A model generated the notes under the pieces. The model had not been told where the DNA came from. It did no database searches and saw nothing but the letters and a program-made list of their open reading frames with translations. Below, piece after piece: positions 7,294-16,499 of a DNA stretch of 64,000 nucleotides; the first letter of the stretch is position 1; each line of letters starts with the position of its first letter. The stretch comes from JAAYRQ01 sp035647815 (GTDB lineage: Bacteria > Bacillota > Syntrophomonadia > Syntrophomonadales > Syntrophomonadaceae). The stretch lies in NCBI GenBank assembly GCA_035647815.1, contig DASRMR010000026.1, forward strand, positions 38,936 through 102,935, written 5' to 3'. The position numbers and the translations under genes are program-made.

Positions 7294-9183
7294 CTAATAA
7301 TCAAATGCTTCTAAAGGAACATCTAATACTGATGTGTCACCATCTTTTACTATATTTGCTACCATCATCACATTAGGCACTACATTTCTTAAAAAATATT
7401 TGGCTGACATCACTTTGCCGACATAAAAATTATAGTCAAAATGTTCTTTGCCTACCTCATGAGCCTTTTGTAAAGCTACTACTGCCTGATCTAAAATACA
7501 TCTTCCCCCATATAGTTGTGCAGTAGCAGTTAAAATCCGCCGTGCAAATAATGGCATCATTTCCATCCTTTTATCGGCAAAATATTTACCGATAGAATTT
7601 TGAATCTCACTATATGCACCTAAAGCCTCACCAAATACAGCAAATTCCTTATTTAAGGTAAGGTCAATCCCTGACTCTTCTTCAGTAGTTGCAGCAACTT
7701 CCTGAAGAACTTCTAACTCTTTATTAGCTTCATAAAAATCACGCATTTCCTGCATAAAATCAGCAAAAAGCTGACCTTTACCCATCGTCCATTTACGCCC
7801 GATTAAATCCATAGATTGAATATAGTTAGTCCCTTCCCATATCGAATAGATTTTAACATCACGAGCAATCTGAGCTACAGGATATTCTTCACAATATCCA
7901 TATCCACCATAAGCTTGGATAGCCTCACCGATTAACCACCATGCCTCATCAGTAGGGTACGCTTTGCATAGAGGAGTAGTAATCTCTACTAATGCATTAG
8001 CCTTTTCCCTTACCTTAGAATCTGGGTCATGTTGACGAACATCAAAAGCCAAATAAGCTCTATATAGCATCGCTCTCATCGCTTCGATATGAGCTTTACC
8101 CATCAATAAAGTCCTTTTTATATCTTCGTGATTTATAATGTTTACTCTATCACCTTTTGGATCTGTAAGCAGCTTACCTTGAATTCTGTCTTTACAATAA
8201 TCTCGAGCATTATAAAAAGCATTAGCAAGACATGCTATGCCCAGAAGGCCAGTTGCCATGCGAGCACCATTCATCATTTGGAACATTTGCTTCATACCTT
8301 CGCCTTTGCCTTCGTTTTCTAAAGGATTAACACCTAATAACCAGCCCCGGCAATTATTTTCATCACCAAAACTAAGTGAGGCAGTAACAGAGCCGTATTG
8401 TCCTAACTTATGTTCAATACCAGTTAAAACTACATCATTGTCTTCTAATGACCCATCCTCATTAACCCAATATTTAGGCACCACAAATAAAGATATACCC
8501 CTAGTACCTGCAGCAGCACCCTCTACTCTAGCTAAAAATAAATGAACCAAATTATCGGTGAAATCATTATCCCCACCAGTAATAAAGATTTTATTGCCTT
8601 TTATCTTAAATATTCTCTCATTATCTGTGGGATAAGCCTTAGACAGAATATCTCCTACATCTGTGCCAGCAGTCGGTTCCGTAAGGCACATAGTTCCACC
8701 CCAAGTTCCATCCATCATTTTAGGCAGAAACATTTCTTTTAAATCTTCAGTACCAAAACTTTGTATTAAACCAGCTGAGCCATTAGTTAATTCAACATAA
8801 GGGCCAAAAGAAGGATTTGCTGCCCCAAACAATTCCCATACTGCACTATACAATATATGCGGCAGTACCATAGCATCTTCTGAATCATCAAAATTGCTAG
8901 TGCCCCATCCTTCACTTTGCAACTTTTTATAAAGTGCTCCAAAGGTAGGTGGGGTAACAACCTTGCCATTTTCAAATCTACAGGGGTTATTTTCCCCATC
9001 CTCATTTGAAGGTTCGATTAACTCTTTAGCCATTTTCAAACATGGATCTAAAATTGAATCAATATCTTCTTTAGAATAATATTCATTAAACCTCGAATAA
9101 TTAAAAACTTGTTCTGTCGGTAACCATTCTTTTAAAATAAACTTTAAATCCCTAGTATTAAGATAAGCAAAATTTGCAGACAT
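7294..9183 (-). CDS. Acyl-CoA dehydrogenase, long DmdC-like form (paralogue 1)
   Basis: A 629-residue flavoenzyme that oxidises acyl-CoA to 2-enoyl-CoA and passes electrons to ETF. At about 600 residues it belongs to the long group with an extra C-terminal domain, seen in DmdC-like enzymes and in clostridial fatty-acid oxidisers. Visible features are the N-terminal segment DLKFILKEWL, the flavin-site stretch MCLTEPTAGTD, FITGGDND, and SIWEGTNYIQ with the likely catalytic glutamate (WEGT) near residue 445. The extra domain follows to the end. The ribosome site GGAGGGTGT precedes the ATG. It resembles the next gene along its length and probably differs in substrate range, which cannot be read from sequence. 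It has its own terminator, so it is transcribed separately. Confidence 0.93.
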   Translation of the reverse strand: MSANFAYLNTRDLKFILKEWLPTEQVFNYSRFNEYYSKEDIDSILDPCLKMAKELIEPSNEDGENNPCRFENGKVVTPPTFGALYKKLQSEGWGTSNFDDSEDAMVLPHILYSAVWELFGAANPSFGPYVELTNGSAGLIQSFGTEDLKEMFLPKMMDGTWGGTMCLTEPTAGTDVGDILSKAYPTDNERIFKIKGNKIFITGGDNDFTDNLVHLFLARVEGAAAGTRGISLFVVPKYWVNEDGSLEDNDVVLTGIEHKLGQYGSVTASLSFGDENNCRGWLLGVNPLENEGKGEGMKQMFQMMNGARMATGLLGIACLANAFYNARDYCKDRIQGKLLTDPKGDRVNIINHEDIKRTLLMGKAHIEAMRAMLYRAYLAFDVRQHDPDSKVREKANALVEITTPLCKAYPTDEAWWLIGEAIQAYGGYGYCEEYPVAQIARDVKIYSIWEGTNYIQSMDLIGRKWTMGKGQLFADFMQEMRDFYEANKELEVLQEVAATTEEESGIDLTLNKEFAVFGEALGAYSEIQNSIGKYFADKRMEMMPLFARRILTATAQLYGGRCILDQAVVALQKAHEVGKEHFDYNFYVGKVMSAKYFLRNVVPNVMMVANIVKDGDTSVLDVPLEAFDY

Positions 9184-9600
9184 ATTTTACACCCTCCATT
9201 TTCATTTAGAAGGCCCCCTCGGTGTGTTTTATTCCCCCCACACTTTTTGCAATTTTAATTACTGCGAAAGCCTTCCCCCAACTTTCTAAGCAATAAGTAA
9301 TTTATTCCCTCCTAAATAACAAGTTTCTTAACCACCCCCTTATAAAATTATCAGTTCTTTGATATTTCAGTTTTTCCATAAAATAATAGATAGACAAAAC
9401 TAAAGAACTAATATCTCCAATCTTCTAACTAAGAATTCATATTTTATATTCTACTAGTTGGGTATATATACCTTTTTTTCAATAGTTTATCTTTTCACAA
9501 AATCGTAATCTAGCAACATTACTTATTTTTAGATAAAAAAAACAGGGAATTATTTTAATAATCCCCTGTTTGTATTCTATAATAAAGTTTAAAAACTAGT
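9184..9600. other. Intergenic region between the two acyl-CoA dehydrogenase genes
   Basis: This 417-base stretch has no convincing gene. It must hold the promoter of the downstream dehydrogenase gene (minus strand) and contains the terminator of the upstream one at 9533-9570. A loose inverted pair, AGTTCTTT (9353-9360) with AAAGAACT near 9400, might be a regulator site. Several C-runs occur (minus-strand G-runs), with no recognised riboswitch. Confidence 0.5.
9533..9570 (-). terminator. Terminator of second acyl-CoA dehydrogenase gene
   Basis: Read on the minus strand, AACAGGGGATTATT pairs imperfectly with AATAATTCCCTGTT. A run of eight T follows. It begins about 30 bases after the stop codon at 9601. 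Confidence 0.85.
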
Positions 9601-11436
9601 TTAGTACATTAAAAGTGCTTCTTCTTCTATATCTAAGACGGAAGTATCAGCTTCTTTAATTACCTCTAAAACTAAGAATATATTTGGTAAAATGTTTCTA
9701 GCAAAATACTTAGCAGCCATAACTTTACCATTATAGAATGCATAATCATGATGATCTTTACCTAACTCATCTATCTTTTTCTGGGCAACAATAGCTTGCT
9801 CAAGTAATAGTTGTGTAACAGTTAGATCACCAGTAACATCAAGAATTCTAGTCGCATATAAAGGAACCATATTCATTTTGCCTTCCCCAATGAAAGCACC
9901 CATTGTAGCCTGAATCTCTTTATAAGTAGCAACTGCTTTGGTTAATATTTCCATTTCTCTTTCTAACCCAACTGCTTTAGCATTTTCGCTAGCAAAAATA
10001 TCAATGTCAGCTAACCAGTCAGCAAATAAAGAACCTTGCCCCATCATCCATTTACGGCCTACTAAGTCCATAGCCTGAATGTAGTTAGTACCTTCCCATA
10101 TAGAATAAATCTTTACATCACGAGCTAATTCAGCAATAGGATATTCCTCAGAATAGCCATTACCACCAAGTACCTGCATAGCTTCGGCACATAGTTCCCA
10201 CGCTCTATCAGAACAATAAGACTTAACTATCGGGGTAGCTACTTCTAATCTCGCCTTAGCACGTCTTTTTTCTTCTGGGTCAGTAGTATGTTTTTCTATA
10301 TCCATGAACCAATAAGTTTTAAATATTAAAGCTCTCATTCCTTCTATATAAGCTTTAAGGTCTAACAACATTCTTCTTACATCTTCATGTTTAATAATGG
10401 TTAAACGGTCTGATTTAGGATCAGTAATAGGACGACCCTGAATTCTTTCAGTAGCATAATCAGCTGCATTATGGAATGCTACAGCAGTTTCAGCTAAAGC
10501 TGCATGTCCAGTTTCCATTCTAGCTCCGTTCATCATCTGGAACATCTGTGACATACCTTGGGCTCTACCTTCTTCATTCGGTGGATCACCTAATAAATAG
10601 CCAAGACAGTTGTTTTCATCACCGAAAGACATGACACAAGTAGCTGAACCTTTAATCCCCATCTTGTCTTCGATACCAACACAATGCACATCATTAGGGT
10701 TAGTCATATTACCATCAGCATCTACCCATACTTTAGGCACTACAAATAAAGAAATACCTCTAGTACCTGGTTGTGCACCTTCTACACGAGCTAATAATAA
10801 GTGAACTATATTCTCAGTAATATCTTGGTCTCCACCAGTAATAAAACATTTAGTACCTTTAATTTTATAAATACCTTCTTGATCAGTTGGATAAGCTCTA
10901 CTTAAAATATCACCAACATCTGTACCAGCATTAGGCTCAGTCAAGCACATAGTACCTGCCCATTCACCACTATACATTTTATCTTTAAATATTTCTTTTA
11001 CCTTGTCACTTCCGAAACTTTGTACTAAACCAGCTGCTCCTGCAGTAGCAAGTATATAAGGCATAACTGCTGCATTTGCACCTGCTGAATATTCTCCACA
11101 CGCTCTAAACAAAGTACCAGGAAGAGCACCTTCACAATCATCATCTTCGTTACTTGCGCCCCAACCATTTTCATTTAAAAACCAGTAAACATCTTTAAAG
11201 CTAGGTGGAACTGTAACTTTTCCGTCAGCAAAAGTCGCTTGGATAGTTTCCCCATCATCTCTAGTAGGTGCTACAACTTCTTTAGCAACCTTTAAAGCTT
11301 GCTCTAGGATCATGTCGATATCTTCTACGGCGTAATAATCTTTGTAAAAATCAAATGCTAAAACCTTTTCCATGTCTAACCATTCAGTAAGAATAAACTT
11401 ATGATCTCTAGTTGAATATAAAAAATTAGATGCCAC
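9601..11436 (-). CDS. Acyl-CoA dehydrogenase, long DmdC-like form (paralogue 2)
   Basis: A flavin-dependent acyl-CoA dehydrogenase of 611 residues with the same layout as its neighbour. It has DHKFILTEWL at the N terminus, MCLTEPNAGTD and FITGGDQD around the flavin site, SIWEGTNYIQ with the presumed catalytic glutamate, and the extra C-terminal domain. I place the start at GTG 11436, because GGGAGGT sits between it and the further ATG at 11451. This also lines the N terminus up with paralogue 1 (VASNFLYSTRD against MSANFAYLNTRD). A 10-bp inverted repeat lies about 80 bases upstream. Two adjacent but separately terminated paralogues suggest use of different acyl-CoAs. Confidence 0.93.
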   Translation of the reverse strand: MASNFLYSTRDHKFILTEWLDMEKVLAFDFYKDYYAVEDIDMILEQALKVAKEVVAPTRDDGETIQATFADGKVTVPPSFKDVYWFLNENGWGASNEDDDCEGALPGTLFRACGEYSAGANAAVMPYILATAGAAGLVQSFGSDKVKEIFKDKMYSGEWAGTMCLTEPNAGTDVGDILSRAYPTDQEGIYKIKGTKCFITGGDQDITENIVHLLLARVEGAQPGTRGISLFVVPKVWVDADGNMTNPNDVHCVGIEDKMGIKGSATCVMSFGDENNCLGYLLGDPPNEEGRAQGMSQMFQMMNGARMETGHAALAETAVAFHNAADYATERIQGRPITDPKSDRLTIIKHEDVRRMLLDLKAYIEGMRALIFKTYWFMDIEKHTTDPEEKRRAKARLEVATPIVKSYCSDRAWELCAEAMQVLGGNGYSEEYPIAELARDVKIYSIWEGTNYIQAMDLVGRKWMMGQGSLFADWLADIDIFASENAKAVGLEREMEILTKAVATYKEIQATMGAFIGEGKMNMVPLYATRILDVTGDLTVTQLLLEQAIVAQKKIDELGKDHHDYAFYNGKVMAAKYFARNILPNIFLVLEVIKEADTSVLDIEEEALLMY

Positions 11437-12103
11437 TATAATACCTCCCATAAAATATTAGAAAAACTCAGTTTATGCCAAATCCTTAGACTTAAGCTGT
11501 AGCCTTGTTTTTCTTATACTATCATCATTAGCCATTATCATGCTTTTTGATAGTATAAATAAACCTTTATAAATCCAATTCCAGAAACATTAATACTAGG
11601 TATTATTATTATCCAAAATCACCCCCCTGAACAATGTAATATATGTAAATAAAAATACTGACCTAATATTATTCACACATGATTAAATTAAACAATATTA
11701 CGATTAAATCTATAGTTAAGTCTATTATAGTAATTTTCGAGGAATTTTTAAACCCCCAAACTAATAGTGCGAAAATTGCTATTAATTCGATAACTACCGC
11801 GAGTATTGTATTATCTTGATTATATACTATATCTAACTTACAAGGGCGTTAATTCTATGAATCACTACAAAAACCACATGCTAAATCTAGATTTTATAAT
11901 AGATTTGAATATAGAATCAAGTTTTCAACTAATAGTTAACTTTACAAGTTTGTGAGAATTATTCCAGATATAAGAGGAGATTTATAAAATATGTGGAATA
12001 TACAATTCACATATTCAATAGTAGAAAACGAATTTTTTTATATGAAAGGAGGATGTAAAGGTTTTATATGATGATGTGATTTTTGTTTAATGAGGAGGTT
12101 TCA
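11437..12103. other. Divergent intergenic region, acyl-CoA dehydrogenase and acetate transporter
   Basis: About 670 bases without a credible gene. It separates a minus-strand dehydrogenase from a plus-strand transporter, so it should hold both promoters. It is very AT-rich. It contains the inverted repeat at 11515-11557 and a GGAGG-containing stretch near 12045-12053 whose only nearby ATGs meet a stop at once. No riboswitch is recognised. The length is unusual for this otherwise compact window. Confidence 0.5.
11515..11557. repeat. 10-bp inverted repeat, possible operator
   Basis: TATACTATCA (11515-11524) and TGATAGTATA (11548-11557) are perfect inverted copies separated by 23 bases, 79 to 121 bases upstream of the acyl-CoA dehydrogenase GTG. 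No T-run follows on either strand, so it is more like an operator or RNA element than a terminator. Confidence 0.45.
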
Positions 12104-12760
12104 ATGTCAGATATTAGGGAAATGAAGGTTACTGGTCATATTCAAGAATTAGTGGCTAATCCCACACCGCTAGGACTTTTCGGCCTAGCTATGGTTACCT
12201 TAGTTGCTTCAACTTCTAAACTTGGCATTACAGATGGCACTGCCTATGTTATTCCTTGGGCTATATTTCTAGGTGCCTGTGCACAACTTATAGCAGGTAT
12301 TATGGATTATAAGCATGATAATACATTTGGGGCTACTGCATTTTCTGCTTATGGTTTATTTTGGATGGCTATGGCAATAAGTTGGATGATCTCAAATAAT
12401 ATGTGGGGGAACGGAGTAGCATTTGATATCCAGCAGATGGGTTATGCTTTCTTGGGCTACTTTATTTTTACCATGTTTATGACAATAGGTGCTATGGGAG
12501 CTAACAAGGTCTTGTTTATTATTTTCTGTTTAATTGATTTGCTTTTCTTCGGATTGTTTATGAGTACTTTAGGTTGGGGTGGAGAGGCTTTCCATATGCT
12601 AGCAGCATATGCGGAATTAGGAATTGCTATTACTTCTTTTTATGGTTGTGGTGCTACAGTTCTAAATTCTCATTATGGAATCACTGTATTACCTATAGGC
12701 AAAGCTTTTGGGCCTTGGACTAAAAAAGCGATAGCGGCTAAGAATGGTGTTGCGATGTAG
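12104..12760 (+). CDS. satP: Acetate/succinate transporter, GPR1/FUN34/YaaH family
   Basis: A 218-residue membrane protein with about six transmembrane segments. The family signature NPTPLGLFGLAM is close to the N terminus, followed by FGATAFSAYGLFWM. The family moves acetate and related small acids with protons. The ATG at 12104 is chosen because GAGGAGG stands 6 bases before it; the TTG at 12083 lies upstream of that site. In a fatty-acid oxidiser the likely job is acetate export or uptake, consistent with the neighbouring acyl-CoA dehydrogenases, though that link is inference. Direction of transport cannot be told. A strong palindromic terminator lies at 12917. Confidence 0.92.
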   Translation: MSDIREMKVTGHIQELVANPTPLGLFGLAMVTLVASTSKLGITDGTAYVIPWAIFLGACAQLIAGIMDYKHDNTFGATAFSAYGLFWMAMAISWMISNNMWGNGVAFDIQQMGYAFLGYFIFTMFMTIGAMGANKVLFIIFCLIDLLFFGLFMSTLGWGGEAFHMLAAYAELGIAITSFYGCGATVLNSHYGITVLPIGKAFGPWTKKAIAAKNGVAM

Positions 12761-12777
12761 AAGTTAGTTGGTGCGTA

Positions 12778-13124
12778 GGGGAAACGGATTTTAACACGGA
12801 TTTACACAGACCCTCCGGGCGCTGATTTTCACAGATTTTTCTTTTTGTTTTGTATGACCTTCGGTCATTTTTAATGTTCGCTTACGCTCACTAATAAATT
12901 TTTTGTTCTTTTTAAAAAAAGGGAAGCTATATAGCTTCCCTTTTGCTTTGTATTATGTAATTTTACGCAAGAAGTTATAACTTCTTCCTACAGGTTCCTA
13001 CAACAAAAACGGGAGGGGAAAATCTCTTAGCCATACACAAATGACCGAAGGTCATAATAACAAGTAAAAAAATCTGCGTAAATCTTAATAAATCCGTGTA
13101 AATCTGTGTTAAAATTCGTTCCCC
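12778..13124. repeat. 347-bp inverted-repeat element (MITE-like or paired dispersed repeat)
   Basis: The left end (12778-12810, GGGGAAACGGATTTTAACAC onward) is a near-copy, inverted, of the right end (13091-13124). Weaker inverted similarity continues inward to about 12842 and 13066. Inside are two further inverted copies, ATGACCTTCGGTCAT (12854-12868) and ATGACCGAAGGTCAT (13041-13055), around a central terminator palindrome. There is no open frame of note and no transposase. It sits between a convergent pair of genes. Confidence 0.7.
12917..12948 (+). terminator. Bidirectional terminator, perfect palindrome
   Basis: AAAAGGGAAGCTAT (12917-12930) is joined directly to its inverse ATAGCTTCCCTTTT (12931-12944). 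A-runs and T-runs lie on both sides. It can serve the transporter gene on the plus strand and the glucosaminidase gene on the minus strand. Confidence 0.8.
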
Positions 13125-13129
13125 TATCC

Positions 13130-14089
13130 TCAAATCTGCCTCTTCAACTGCTCAATCTCCAATTTCAAATTCGCATTTTCCCTTTTTAAATTTTCCAATT
13201 CATTTTCACTGGTAGAAACAACTTTGGAGTAAGCTGGGTAATCTATACCTACAGCTTTGCCATAATAATCTGCAATAATGCTGTGACCATAAGTCGTACC
13301 TGGCACTGCCCAACGACCATTTAAGTCTGTCCAATTAGGTGCAATTCCTCTAGTAACTCGTGTAAACCTAGGATCGATTAATTCTTTTCCTGCCGGAAGA
13401 GGCTTATTAGTAGCATAAGCATATAAATGTTGAATCTGGGCTTCTACACCATCTGCTGGAGTTTTAAAGTAAGCTCCGTGTTTTCCTTCTATGTAATATA
13501 CTCGATTAGGATTAAGTCCTAGTAGATTTTCTTCACCAGTAGCAGGAGTGCCTGTTGCCCCTAATCCACAATAATTATGTTGTTCTAACTTAACTAGGTT
13601 ACCAAAACGCCACCAACCAGTTTCTTTGGCAGCTTGGCAAAAAGCTAAATCACCTCTTACCCCATATTCTTTCCCAATGTTCAAATACAAATCTACTACA
13701 TCTGGTGCCATAGGATTATTTTCTTTTAAGATCTTTTTTAATTGCTCACTAGTCGCAACAGATTCACCTAGAATAGGTATATTATACATATAGCTTATAT
13801 CTGGCTTCAGTATAGGTTGTGGCGAAGGTGTAACTATAACAGGACTATTAAGGTCAACAGTCCTATTCACCTCATCCCAATAAACATCCATACCTAGTGC
13901 CTCTGAGATAGCTCTTACTGGCAACATAGTTCTATCATTAACAATCTGAGCCGGGGCATCTTTGGATATAATTTCCTTTCCGTTTACATTCACTCTTATG
14001 TAGTCATTAGCATTAACACTTAAAGGTAATGAAACTGCAGTACAAATAAGAATTCCGACTAAAAAAGCTGTAAATATTTTGGGTTTCAT
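13130..14089 (-). CDS. Secreted glucosaminidase with copper-amine-oxidase-like N-terminal domain
   Basis: 319 residues. A signal peptide occupies residues 1-27 (hydrophobic core, then VNAND). Residues 28-85 are a copper amine oxidase N-terminal-like domain (INDRTMLPVRAISEALG type, ending VDL), common in clostridial exported proteins as a wall or surface module. Residues 120-285 form a glucosaminidase domain of the LytG/AtlA kind (FCQAAKETGWWRFG with a likely catalytic glutamate; HNYCGLGATG). The C-terminal 35 residues are a short coiled coil (LENLKRENANLKLE). It likely cuts the glycan chains of peptidoglycan. The ribosome site AGGAGG precedes the ATG. No riboswitch was seen upstream. Confidence 0.88.
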   Translation of the reverse strand: MKPKIFTAFLVGILICTAVSLPLSVNANDYIRVNVNGKEIISKDAPAQIVNDRTMLPVRAISEALGMDVYWDEVNRTVDLNSPVIVTPSPQPILKPDISYMYNIPILGESVATSEQLKKILKENNPMAPDVVDLYLNIGKEYGVRGDLAFCQAAKETGWWRFGNLVKLEQHNYCGLGATGTPATGEENLLGLNPNRVYYIEGKHGAYFKTPADGVEAQIQHLYAYATNKPLPAGKELIDPRFTRVTRGIAPNWTDLNGRWAVPGTTYGHSIIADYYGKAVGIDYPAYSKVVSTSENELENLKRENANLKLEIEQLKRQI

Positions 14090-14368
14090 TTCTTAACCTC
14101 CTGTTTTATTATAAGTATAAGTTTCGCGCCTATCACCTCAAACCCTCCTAATGTATCTATGTTATTTTACAAAAAAACTTACACTTTAGCACGGTTTTAA
14201 GTAAATACGACAAAAAATACATAAGGGAAACTTTATGTGCCATTATATTCCATAAAAATTTCTGTTCTAAAGTCATAAGATGACACGATTTTTAGGGTCT
14301 ATAAGGTATCTTTAAAGAACAACAAAAATAACTCTTTTTATTCAATTTTTCGGAAAGGAGTGGAAATA

Positions 14369-16393
14369 ATGTCAGATCAAAATAAAAAACTCACATACAA
14401 AATATGCTTGTTTACCATAACAATCTTATTACTTACATGGTTGCATTATATGACTTATAACTTTTTCGACATAGGGGTAAGCACAAAATTACTTTCACTT
14501 GCTTTATCTCTTTTAATTTCTTTGTTTTGTTTATCTTTCTTCGTTTATTTATATTTTATATTTTTAGAAATAAAGAAAAAAACAACTTCCACGCTAAAAA
14601 AGTATGACTTTTTTTACTCTCAGGCACAAGTTGGGTTTCTTACTACTTCTATGGATAATTCTAGAATTATCATGGCTAACCCCAAGTTGTTAACTATGTT
14701 AGGATATGATGAAATGAGCGAATTTAAGGAATTATCAACATTTAGCTTATGGGCTAATCCTGATAGTCGTTTAGAATTTTTCAAGCAACTTCAATTTTCC
14801 CAAAAGCTCTCTGGATATAGCGCACAAGGCATTTGTAAGGATGGAAATATTAAGGATTTCGAAATATCTGCTGTTTACAATTATGAACTCGAATATATTG
14901 AGGCTACCGTTATTGATGTAACCGAATTACTCCAAGTACGTAAGCAAGCTGAGGCTGCTAACTTAGCTAAGAACCAATTCTTAGCTAATATGAGTCATGA
15001 AATCCGCACACCTATGATAGGAGTTCTAGGCGCAGTTGATCTATTAGAACAAAATAATGTTAATACTAAACAACTTGAGAATATTAAGATTATTCGGGAA
15101 TGTAGTGAACATTTGCTTAATATTATTAACGATATTCTTGATGTATCAAAAATAGAAATAGGTCTAGTTCATCTAAAGCTCGAAAACTGTAATTTATATG
15201 ACTTGTTTTATCAAGCTATCAGTATGATAAAACCCTCCCTTTATGCTAAAGGATTAAATCTCGAAGTTGAACTAAACTTCGAGTCTTACTTAGAAGTAAA
15301 TTTAGACTCGAATAAATTGCGCCAAATCTTAGTTAACATCTTTGTTAACGCTATAAAATATACTACAAAAGGAACTATCGGGATTAAAGCCAAAATTAAT
15401 AATATAGAAGAAAGAAACAACTTAGTTATTTCAATATCTGATACTGGTATTGGTATTCCTAATGAATATATATCCTCTATTTTTAATCCTTTTTCCCAAG
15501 GTGATAATTCTAGCTCCCGGGGTTTTGAAGGAACAGGTTTAGGGCTATACATTTGTAAGAGTTTAATAGATTTAATGGAAGGTAATATAGATGTAATTAG
15601 CTCTCCTAGTCAAGGTACTGAGTTTATCATAACATTACCAGTGAAAGTCCTCATTCCTCAAGTACTAGCTTCTAATTATGTAAATAACGCTAATAAAATT
15701 GATGATACTATTAAATTCATCCCTCGTTCCATTTTAGTTGTTGAAGATAATGAACTCAACCAAAAGATTGTAGCTGAAATGCTTAGAAACTATGGCTTTG
15801 ATGTATCTACTGCCAAAAACGGCTTAGAATGTTTACAGATTTTACAACATGAACGCTTTGATGCGATATTATTGGATATGCAAATGCCTATCATGGACGG
15901 TTACGAAACTGCCCAGTTAATTCGTGAAGATAAGGACTTAAAAGATATTCCTGTTATTGCAATGACAGCCCATGCCATGAATGGAGACCGTGAAAAATGC
16001 ATCGCTTATGGATGCTCTTCCTATATATCTAAACCATTTAAATCAGAGCACCTAGTCGAAGAAATAAAACAACACCTTAAAACTCATACTAGCAAAAGAC
16101 TATCTACCCCACCTAATAATCTTTTCATTGCAGAATTAATTCCAGAATTTATGGATCTATTAGCAGATATGATGGAAAAGCTTAATATTGCTATTAAAAA
16201 CGCAGATATAGATGAAATCAAAAACATTAGTCATGATATTAAAGGAAGTTCAGGTATGTATGGCTTTAATGATATTTCTAATCTAGCAGCACAAATAGAA
16301 AAAACTGTAAATAATAATTCTTTAAATAAAGTACAGTTGCTATATCGAAACTTGTTTGAACTATATCGTATAGCCAATGAACAAGTTTCATAA
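14369..16393 (+). CDS. Hybrid sensor histidine kinase with receiver and HPt domains
   Basis: 674 residues from ATG 14369; the GTG at 14360 is rejected since AAAGGAG abuts it. Two transmembrane helices lie within residues 10-65, with almost no outside loop. A PAS domain follows (about 75-190), then HisKA with NMSHEIRTPM (His near 210) and an ATPase domain (N-box near 322, DTGIGIP, GTGLGL). A receiver comes next (LLDMQMPIMDG, Asp near 502), and finally an HPt domain (HDIKGSSG, His near 621). All phosphorelay parts are in one chain, so only an output regulator is missing, and none is adjacent. The signal is unknown. It is monocistronic by spacing. Confidence 0.93.
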   Translation: MSDQNKKLTYKICLFTITILLLTWLHYMTYNFFDIGVSTKLLSLALSLLISLFCLSFFVYLYFIFLEIKKKTTSTLKKYDFFYSQAQVGFLTTSMDNSRIIMANPKLLTMLGYDEMSEFKELSTFSLWANPDSRLEFFKQLQFSQKLSGYSAQGICKDGNIKDFEISAVYNYELEYIEATVIDVTELLQVRKQAEAANLAKNQFLANMSHEIRTPMIGVLGAVDLLEQNNVNTKQLENIKIIRECSEHLLNIINDILDVSKIEIGLVHLKLENCNLYDLFYQAISMIKPSLYAKGLNLEVELNFESYLEVNLDSNKLRQILVNIFVNAIKYTTKGTIGIKAKINNIEERNNLVISISDTGIGIPNEYISSIFNPFSQGDNSSSRGFEGTGLGLYICKSLIDLMEGNIDVISSPSQGTEFIITLPVKVLIPQVLASNYVNNANKIDDTIKFIPRSILVVEDNELNQKIVAEMLRNYGFDVSTAKNGLECLQILQHERFDAILLDMQMPIMDGYETAQLIREDKDLKDIPVIAMTAHAMNGDREKCIAYGCSSYISKPFKSEHLVEEIKQHLKTHTSKRLSTPPNNLFIAELIPEFMDLLADMMEKLNIAIKNADIDEIKNISHDIKGSSGMYGFNDISNLAAQIEKTVNNNSLNKVQLLYRNLFELYRIANEQVS

Positions 16394-16499
16394 GTATTTA
16401 CAGATTTATTATTATCATATAATATAAAACCTATATGATTTGCAGAATATTCACACTGCAATGCATATCTTGAAGCAAAACTTATTACTGTTATTGCTT

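Noticed and set aside
12045..12080. A leader peptide before the transporter
   Set aside because: The ATGs after the GGAGG stretch near 12045-12053 meet a stop codon within one to three codons.
12778..13124. Insertion sequence
   Set aside because: No transposase or open frame of useful size inside; only inverted repeats, so I call it a MITE-like or paired repeat.
14090..14368. A riboswitch upstream of the glucosaminidase gene
   Set aside because: I looked for c-di-AMP and c-di-GMP aptamer words because such genes are often controlled this way; none matched.
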